A program made the position numbers and the translations under genes. Positions 1 through 5,220 of a stretch of DNA of 5,220 nucleotides are shown one piece after another; the first letter of the stretch is position 1, and every line of letters begins with the position of its first letter. Below the pieces are notes generated by a model. The model worked only from the letters and a program-made list of their open reading frames with translations, was not told where the DNA came from and did no database searches. Source of the DNA: Prolixibacteraceae bacterium (GTDB lineage: Bacteria > Bacteroidota > Bacteroidia > Bacteroidales > Prolixibacteraceae); assembly GCA_003450125.1 (NCBI GenBank), contig DMFR01000216.1, positions 8,743 through 13,962 on the forward strand, read 5' to 3'.

Positions 1-396
1 GTGGGCATTGGTATCCCGTAAGGCGCCAAGCCCAAAATCACTCGATTGAAGTTCGTTCACTACCAGGTGATTATATACCAGCCTTTTCATGTCCTCCGGA
101 TTCAACTGTTCGAAGGACGTATTGTGTTCCTTGTAATAGTTGGTCATCGCCTCGTTGGTGGGCAAGAAGAGGGTAAAGGGTCCGCGAACACTCAGTAAGC
201 TGTTCAAATTGGCAGCTTCCAGCAATTTTCCAAATTCTGAATACTGATCAGCGTTAGCAGCCACATAATCCGTGATCACTTGTTGTTGCGAGCTTGGTAC
301 CCATTCGATGGGTTTCGGAGAACACCCAAACAGGATCATGAAAAGAATGACTACCCCTCCGTATGCTGTGTTTTTAAGCAAAGGAAATTTTTTCAT
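1..396 (-). CDS. Fasciclin (FAS1) domain lipoprotein, 3' end outside the window
   Basis: This reading frame starts at ATG 396-394 and stays open for 132 codons to the window edge, so the C-terminus is missing. Residues 1-25 form a lipoprotein signal: basic MKK start, hydrophobic stretch at about 14-23, then LFGC with Cys25 as the probable lipidated residue. From about residue 38 the sequence fits a FAS1 domain: a helical N-terminal part (VITDYVAANADQYSEF, then LLEAANLNSLLS), the conserved GPFTLFLPTNEAM block at 72-84 (the family's FAT-P-N-AF/H1 motif), and KRLVYNHLV at 104-112, matching the second conserved YH region. Roughly 95 residues of the domain are visible and its last strands are cut off. 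Whether a second FAS1 domain follows cannot be seen. It lies 12 bases after the SusD-like stop codon, so it is almost surely co-transcribed. FAS1 domains generally mediate adhesion or ligand binding; its role here is unknown, and a surface accessory to the transporter is an inference. The leader is A-rich without a Shine-Dalgarno core. Confidence 0.88.
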   Translation of the reverse strand, partial: MKKFPLLKNTAYGGVVILFMILFGCSPKPIEWVPSSQQQVITDYVAANADQYSEFGKLLEAANLNSLLSVRGPFTLFLPTNEAMTNYYKEHNTSFEQLNPEDMKRLVYNHLVVNELQSSDFGLGALRDTNAH

Positions 397-408
397 ATTT
401 TCTAAGTT

Positions 409-1851
409 TTATCTGTTATAAAATGGGTTTTGAAGCAGTTTCGGATCATAGAGCAGATCTTTTTCCGGAATTGGCAGATAATAACTCATGGTGTCATATA
501 CTTTGGTTCTTAGGATAGCTTGCTGTTGAATATCAGCCCCAGCAAGAATCATATCGATAATAATCTGTTTCTTTTCAAAATGATTCCGCTTAGCAGCACG
601 CAAAAGGTCAAACCACCGTTTGCCTTCAGCGATAAATTCGCGGCCTCTTTCATCCAAAATAGCTTTTCTCAAATCATCCTTAACAGTAATATCCACGAAA
701 TTCAAGTAAGAACGTTCCATGGTCTGTTTAACCATTTCATTGGCCAAAGGCAAATTGTTCAATTCACAGGCCGCTTCCGCTTTCATCAGCAAAATATCTG
801 CATAGCGGTAATAGATGAAATGACCATCCCTTTGTGAAGACGATCTTCCGGTAGTACTGGTTAAATTGAGCGCTAAATATTTAACATCATAGAACAGAAA
901 TCTCAGGTCTTCCTTATCAAACAGGGAAGTGACAATGGTACCGTAAGTAAGCTGCCTGTTGAAAAGAAAATCATTGTACAAAGGATTTTCCTGATTATCC
1001 AGATTGTCATCGTACTGAATTTCAAAAATGCTTTCCTTGGGTGAATTGCCAGGGTAGTAGTTGTTAAAAACAGTCTCAGAAGGCTCTAAACTAAATAAGC
1101 CGGTATTGGTGATCGAATCGCAATAGTCGATACATTTCTGATACTGCTGATCCCAAAGGTAGACATCGGCTAATAAGGCCATGATGGAATACTTGTTGGC
1201 CCGTCCGTTAAAATAAGCTGGATGTTGCACATCGCCTCTGTATTCTGTCGTGTAAGCCATATCCTTTGCCTTTAACAGATCATTGATCACCTGATGGAGA
1301 ACTTCTTTTTCTGATGATTTGGGCAAAAAGAGCGCTGAGGTATCTGAAATGGAAGGTTCTAAAACCAGTGGAACTTCTTTCCATACCCGTACCATGTAAA
1401 AATAACTCAACGAACGTAGAAATAAAGCTTCTGCATCTACACCATTTTTAATTTTCTGGGTAAAGGTTTTATCCTTTGCAAAAACCTGTTGATCGTAGAA
1501 CATCAACGTATTGGCCAAGTTAATGGTCCGGTAGTAATCTTCCCATTTAATTTCATCATTGGAAGCATTGATGTCACTGGCAGCAATTCGGTTGTAATTA
1601 CCTTTCTGATCGCCAAAAACAACCAGGTCTGCACGAAGTTCGCCCCAAACAAATGATTTAACGGCTCCATCCCTGAAAGCATCGTAGGTAGCGGCAAGCG
1701 CTCCTTCAACATCCTGCTTTTTGGTCCAGAATTTTTCTTTGATCAAATCATTTTCAGGCGCTATCGATAACCAATCTTTGCACGATGACAAGGCTAGAGC
1801 CATCAGTATTAGTGCAAAAAATATCGGGTTTAATTTACGGTATTTTACCAT
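409..1851 (-). CDS. SusD/RagB-family outer-membrane nutrient-binding lipoprotein
   Basis: A complete 480-residue protein, slightly short for a family usually near 500-600. The signal peptide ends in the lipobox LSSC with Cys24 as lipidation site, followed by KDWLSIAPEND, a typical SusD mature start. The N-terminal SusD-like part (about 24-240) shows FWTKKQDVEGALAATYDAF (41-59), GELRADL (70-76), WEDYYRTINLANTLM (103-117) and the TPR-type helices AEALFLRSLSYFYMVRVWKEVPLV (split: AEALFLRSLS at 140-149, VRVWKEVPLV at 154-163) and ALLADVYLWDQQY (225-237). The C-terminal SusD_RagB part carries YYRYADILLMKAEA (347-360), ILDERGREFIAEGKRWFDLL (398-417) and the characteristic ending LPIPEKDLL...LLQNPFYNR. 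By family knowledge it caps the SusC-like barrel at the cell surface and binds the substrate. It begins 18 bases after the transporter gene and is followed 12 bases later by the fasciclin gene. Nothing in the sequence identifies its ligand. No frameshift or missing core motif is evident. Confidence 0.96.
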   Translation of the reverse strand: MVKYRKLNPIFFALILMALALSSCKDWLSIAPENDLIKEKFWTKKQDVEGALAATYDAFRDGAVKSFVWGELRADLVVFGDQKGNYNRIAASDINASNDEIKWEDYYRTINLANTLMFYDQQVFAKDKTFTQKIKNGVDAEALFLRSLSYFYMVRVWKEVPLVLEPSISDTSALFLPKSSEKEVLHQVINDLLKAKDMAYTTEYRGDVQHPAYFNGRANKYSIMALLADVYLWDQQYQKCIDYCDSITNTGLFSLEPSETVFNNYYPGNSPKESIFEIQYDDNLDNQENPLYNDFLFNRQLTYGTIVTSLFDKEDLRFLFYDVKYLALNLTSTTGRSSSQRDGHFIYYRYADILLMKAEAACELNNLPLANEMVKQTMERSYLNFVDITVKDDLRKAILDERGREFIAEGKRWFDLLRAAKRNHFEKKQIIIDMILAGADIQQQAILRTKVYDTMSYYLPIPEKDLLYDPKLLQNPFYNR

Positions 1852-1869
1852 CGTAGTAATTTTTTAAAA

Positions 1870-4800
1870 TTAGAATGTAACATTGATACCAAAAAGAAGC
1901 TTTCTGCTCGGGGGAGTCCTACTTCTGTCTATAGGCAACTCGTCAGGTTTACTGGGTTGCGAAACATCAGGATCCTGGCCCGAGTACTTTGTCCAGGTAT
2001 AAACATTATAGACTGTTGTATAAATTTTAAGATCTTTTACCTTCAGTTTATGAGCAAAACTTTCCTTGAAGTTATAGGTCAATGACACTGTTTTTAACCT
2101 TAAATAGGAACCGTCTTCCACAAAACGGGAAGAACCTAACCAGTTAAAACCTTTGTTGTACAAGGCTCTTGGCATATCTGTGTCGTCACCGGCACTTCTC
2201 CAACGCCAGTTCGTGGCCTTGCTTTGATTGTCAAATCCATACATGTTCTCGGTATCCATTCGGGTCTGATTGATAATCTTTTGGCCGACCTTGAAATAGA
2301 AGAAAGTATTCAGCACAAAACCCTTGTATTGTACGTTTTGGCCGAAACCTCCCATTAATTTAGGGTTCAAATCGCCCAGGTAAACCAAATCCAATTCATC
2401 AATCTTACCATCGTGGTTCACATCTTCATATTTGGCATCTCCGCCTTCGAAGACATACCCGCTGGTACCTCCCATGATCATCTTTAATGGTACATTTTTA
2501 TTCAGACCATAAATAGGATCACCATTTTTGTCTCTTACAACGGCATCTTCATCGTCTTTATAGACGCCCAGGTAATGATAGCCAAAAAATCCTCCGATAG
2601 GTTCTCCCGGGGTGATACTGATCTTGTAATGGCCATTTTCCAACATATCACCATACACTAAGCTGTAGTTGGCAGGCAGACTGATCACCACGTTCTTGTT
2701 GTTGGAGATGTTGACGTTTAATTTCAACTTGAAATCCCTCTTTTCCAGTACTGTGTAATCAATACTGAATTCAGAACCCCTGTTTTCCAACTCTCCGTTG
2801 TTCTGGTTGAATCCACCAAAACCGCTGGTGGTTGGAATACCGGAATCTTTCAGGTATAAATCCAAAGTCTTTTTCTGATAATAATCAAATTCAATATTAA
2901 GCCTGTTGTTTAAACCAAAAAATGAAAGTCCAGGGTTGATCTGATCAATGGTTTCCCACTTTAAGCTGGTTAATTCCATATTTTTAGGTTTAACCCCCTG
3001 CATATCCAGGTAGGAAAAACTTGAACCTGCTTCATAGGTGTTAAAATACAGGTACTGCTGGTCGGGTGCGTTTCCACTTCGTCCCCAGCTAAGGCGTAAC
3101 TTCAGGTCATCGATAAATTTGACATCTTTCAGGAAGTTTTCCTTGTTGATACGCCATGCTGTTGACACAGTTGGGAAAAAGCCCCAACGGCTTTCCGGGC
3201 TGTACTTGGAGTTTCCTTCATACTTGACACCACCTTGAAAGATATATTTGTCTTTATATTTATAGGACACATTACCGAAAAATCCCATTGAACGGTATTT
3301 CGAATAATTGGATTTAAAATTATCTCCCCCTACCAGGTGCTTGTCACCGGTTGGCTGCTGAATGAGTGGGGAAGCTGACTGGCTGGTAGCCAAAAACAAT
3401 CCACGTTGGATGGTTTCTTCCGTATCAAATTGACCCATGAGGGCAAGATCATGTGCTTCCCCTAATTTGGGGCTGTAGATAAATTGGTTAATCGTATAGA
3501 TCGAACTCTTCTTGGTGAATTCGTTGGTCGACCTGTTACTCAGGTTGCCATAATAGTCATAGCCAATGGCCTGGTAAGGAAGATATTTTTCCCGTTTGTT
3601 GTCAAAAATATCCAGTGTAACAGTAGAATTGTAAATCAAATTTTCTGTAATGTTGTACCGAACGGTGAACAAGGCACGGGCATTGTCCTTCAGCTGCCTG
3701 TTCTGTCCAAGGGTTGCAAATGATACCGGATTGTAGTTGTCATTGGCACTGGCTTGAAGGGTCTGGGGAGGAGTGAAGTACTCTCCATAAGATATATTGT
3801 CCGTATCCCGGTACATGACCGACAGGTTAGGCATCCTTTTATAGGCAATTGAACGCACTAATTTGTCTTTGAAATCCCCGTCTTCTGCATCATAGGTATT
3901 GTGTTGATCGTAACGGGTAAACATGATATCCGATTTAAACTGAAGTTTCGACGATAAGTCGTAGTCCAGTGAACTGCGCAGATTCAGTTTCTTCAACCCG
4001 TTGTTAATAGTGGTACCTGATTCATCAAAAAATCCAACTGACATGTTGTACCTTGATTTTTCACCACCACCACGAACTGAGAAGTCATGCTGTTTGGTAT
4101 GGGCGATCTGGGTGATTTCTTTTACCCAATCCGTGTTCTGTGAATAGTTGTTGTACATGTTCACAGATGCACCATCCCAAGAGGCAGGGTTAAATGAAAT
4201 TTCCCTAAATTCAGGAGTGGTGGAAAAGTTATTCCTGTCCACATTGTATTTTTCCTCAGAAATAAGACGGGCATAGCCAGGACCATCAAGCATCGGTATT
4301 GGAGCTGGTTCTTTGGCAATGGTATTCTTATAGGTGTATTCAAAAATAGGTTTTGATTTCACCCCACGTTTTGTTTTGATCATTAAGACCCCGTTCGAAG
4401 CTCTTGATCCCCATGCTGCCGTTGAAGAAGCATCTTTCAGTACTTCAATGGTCTCAATATCCTCTGGGGAAACGTCAATCAAGTTACCGAATTTTTCCAC
4501 ATCCGCACTGGCAAAGTCAAAGTCTGGGTCAATGGCTGCATCATAAGGGATACCGTTGATGACAATCAGAGGGTTATTACGTGCATTCAATGTGGCTGTA
4601 CCACGGATACGAATATTCAATCCAGCTCCCGGGTCTCCCGAGATGGAGGAAATATCCACATTACCCATACGGCCCTGGAGTAAATCTTCCACTGAAGTCG
4701 ACATCAGTGATTTCATATCCTTCATGTCAATTCGGGCAACCGCTGTTGCACGGTCACGCACTTTGGTAAATCCGTCATTGCTCATCTTGGTACCTGAAAT

Positions 4801-5145
4801 CGTGACTTCACTTAAAGTCTGATCGTCCGATACCAATTTGATATCTATCTGGGTTCTGCCGTTGATGTCAATATTCTGTTTGTGATATCCGATGAATGAG
4901 GCCTGGAGGGGATTCTTATCATTGGATACTTTAATAATATAGTTCCCATTCAAATCGGAAATCGTTCCTGACACGAACCTGCCATTCTTATCAATCTCCA
5001 CAACATTCACAAACTCCATTGAACTCTTGGTGAGTGCATCGGTGATGTGACCTTTTATAATCGCAGATTTTTGTGCGTACAAATTGCAGAACCCCGATAA
5101 TAAAACTATTATCAGTAATCCTGAAAATCGAATGATTTTTTTCAT
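1870..5145 (-). CDS. SusC/RagA-family TonB-dependent outer-membrane transporter
   Basis: A complete 1091-residue TonB-linked importer, of normal family length. Residues 1-24 are a Sec signal peptide, probably cleaved after NLYA so that the mature chain starts at Gln25. A CarboxypepD_reg-like beta-sandwich domain follows (about 28-108: KGHITD, VSGTISDLNGNY, ASFIGY), then a TonB-box-like segment LSEVTISG (111-118). The plug spans about 127-262 with DLLQGRMGNVDI, NIRIRGTATL, PLIVINGIPYD and the signature SPEDIETIEVLKDAS...WGSRASNGVLMIKTKRG. The barrel fills about 265-1091, with DWVKEITQ...HDFSVRGGGEKSRYNMSVG near 340-371, LRLSWGRSGN, ELENRGSEFSIDY, an EF-hand-like loop (908-919) and the terminal strand LLFGINVTF ending in Phe, as expected for barrel assembly. 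No STN domain lies between signal peptide and CarboxypepD_reg domain, which argues against direct anti-sigma signalling. It is the first visible gene of the operon. The start is fixed by the signal peptide. The leader lacks a Shine-Dalgarno core, which is normal in Bacteroidota. The substrate is unknown. Confidence 0.97.
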   Translation of the reverse strand: MKKIIRFSGLLIIVLLSGFCNLYAQKSAIIKGHITDALTKSSMEFVNVVEIDKNGRFVSGTISDLNGNYIIKVSNDKNPLQASFIGYHKQNIDINGRTQIDIKLVSDDQTLSEVTISGTKMSNDGFTKVRDRATAVARIDMKDMKSLMSTSVEDLLQGRMGNVDISSISGDPGAGLNIRIRGTATLNARNNPLIVINGIPYDAAIDPDFDFASADVEKFGNLIDVSPEDIETIEVLKDASSTAAWGSRASNGVLMIKTKRGVKSKPIFEYTYKNTIAKEPAPIPMLDGPGYARLISEEKYNVDRNNFSTTPEFREISFNPASWDGASVNMYNNYSQNTDWVKEITQIAHTKQHDFSVRGGGEKSRYNMSVGFFDESGTTINNGLKKLNLRSSLDYDLSSKLQFKSDIMFTRYDQHNTYDAEDGDFKDKLVRSIAYKRMPNLSVMYRDTDNISYGEYFTPPQTLQASANDNYNPVSFATLGQNRQLKDNARALFTVRYNITENLIYNSTVTLDIFDNKREKYLPYQAIGYDYYGNLSNRSTNEFTKKSSIYTINQFIYSPKLGEAHDLALMGQFDTEETIQRGLFLATSQSASPLIQQPTGDKHLVGGDNFKSNYSKYRSMGFFGNVSYKYKDKYIFQGGVKYEGNSKYSPESRWGFFPTVSTAWRINKENFLKDVKFIDDLKLRLSWGRSGNAPDQQYLYFNTYEAGSSFSYLDMQGVKPKNMELTSLKWETIDQINPGLSFFGLNNRLNIEFDYYQKKTLDLYLKDSGIPTTSGFGGFNQNNGELENRGSEFSIDYTVLEKRDFKLKLNVNISNNKNVVISLPANYSLVYGDMLENGHYKISITPGEPIGGFFGYHYLGVYKDDEDAVVRDKNGDPIYGLNKNVPLKMIMGGTSGYVFEGGDAKYEDVNHDGKIDELDLVYLGDLNPKLMGGFGQNVQYKGFVLNTFFYFKVGQKIINQTRMDTENMYGFDNQSKATNWRWRSAGDDTDMPRALYNKGFNWLGSSRFVEDGSYLRLKTVSLTYNFKESFAHKLKVKDLKIYTTVYNVYTWTKYSGQDPDVSQPSKPDELPIDRSRTPPSRKLLFGINVTF

Positions 5146-5220
5146 ATTAGATCTGGTTAGATTTTAAAATTACTAATATTTTAAAATTGAGTTTATTTTG
5201 TGGACTACCCCCTTACGAAC
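5146..5220 (-). promoter_or_regulatory. Upstream leader and possible promoter region of the operon
   Basis: This 75-base segment upstream of the transporter start is strongly A/T-rich except for a G-run (AAGGGGGTAGTCC on the minus strand, 5202-5214). No coding frame is supported. The best match to the Bacteroidota -7 element TAnnTTTG is TAATTTTA (minus strand, 5172-5165), seven of eight positions, but there is no TTTG-like -33 element at the usual distance, so the promoter call is weak. If it were the -7 box, the untranslated leader would be only about 15 bases. The true promoter could equally lie beyond the right edge. The segment also holds the tandem palindromic repeat described separately. 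Confidence 0.3.
5161..5188 (-). repeat. Two direct copies of an 11-bp A/T-rich repeat, 17 bp apart
   Basis: AATTTTAAAAT (minus strand) occurs at 5161-5171 and again at 5178-5188, start-to-start distance 17 bp. Each copy contains the perfect palindrome ATTTTAAAAT. The second copy is followed by only 17 bases to the transporter's start side (5145 is the first base of the ATG). The identity is exact, but because the region is almost pure A/T, chance recurrence is plausible. It could be a paired operator site, a promoter-associated A/T tract, or low-complexity sequence with no function. Confidence 0.45.

Noticed and set aside
349..357. GGGGTAGTC shared between the fasciclin signal-peptide region and the operon leader (5203-5211)
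   Set aside because: A nine-base match, one copy being coding sequence for the signal peptide, is within chance expectation for a window of this size.
397..408. Possible terminator or processing site between the SusD-like and fasciclin genes
   Set aside because: The gap is only 12 bases, with no inverted repeat or T-run, so it is simply an operon junction.
520..837. Open frame on the plus strand opposite the SusD-like gene
   Set aside because: It lies wholly antisense to a well-supported gene, shows no recognisable domain and no leader, and is explained as a shadow of the coding sequence. The plus-strand frames opposite the transporter (3038-3238, 3484-3723, 4334-4546, 4556-4822) are dismissed for the same reason.
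5083..5095. Cys20 of the transporter (LSGFC) as a possible lipobox
   Set aside because: The position before the cysteine is Phe instead of Gly, Ala or Ser, and a better signal peptidase I site (NLYA-Q) follows directly, as usual for SusC proteins.
5193..5200. TTATTTTG on the plus strand as a rightward -7 promoter element
   Set aside because: It matches TAnnTTTG at seven of eight positions, but the sequence is A/T-rich, no -33 element is seen at suitable spacing, and no rightward gene is visible in the window.

Overview
The window looks like the 5' part of a Bacteroidota (Bacteroidetes) SusC/SusD-type nutrient-uptake operon, read entirely on the minus strand. The lineage call rests on three things: the adjacent SusC-like/SusD-like pair, which is diagnostic for this phylum; lipoprotein signals typical of its outer-membrane lipoproteins; and start codons preceded by A/T-rich leaders with no Shine-Dalgarno core. 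Base composition looks low-to-moderate in GC by eye. I cannot assign a genus. The combination with a fasciclin-domain lipoprotein would suit free-living or host-associated members alike.

Layout in transcription order (right to left): a 75-base A/T-rich upstream segment (5146-5220) with a tandem 11-bp repeat; a complete SusC/RagA-family TonB-dependent transporter (1870-5145); an 18-base gap; a complete SusD/RagB-family substrate-binding lipoprotein (409-1851); a 12-base gap; and the N-terminal 132 codons of a fasciclin (FAS1) domain lipoprotein that runs off the left edge (1-396). The very short gaps and shared direction, with no terminator-like hairpin between genes, indicate one transcript. 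No stretch longer than 300 bases lacks a gene.

In the standard model for this family, the SusC-like barrel sits in the outer membrane with the SusD-like lipoprotein as a hinged lid. Substrate captured at the surface is drawn into the periplasm using TonB-ExbB-ExbD energy. The fasciclin protein is probably a third lipoprotein of the same envelope system, with an unknown contribution (binding or adhesion is an inference). No glycoside hydrolase, peptidase, sulfatase or regulator lies in the window, so the imported substrate cannot be named. SusC lacks the N-terminal STN signalling domain, so ECF-sigma/anti-sigma control through this transporter is unlikely.

I see no mobile element, CRISPR array, RNA gene or broken gene. 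This is a well-formed example of a known system. The less explained parts are the fasciclin partner and the repeat-bearing leader.
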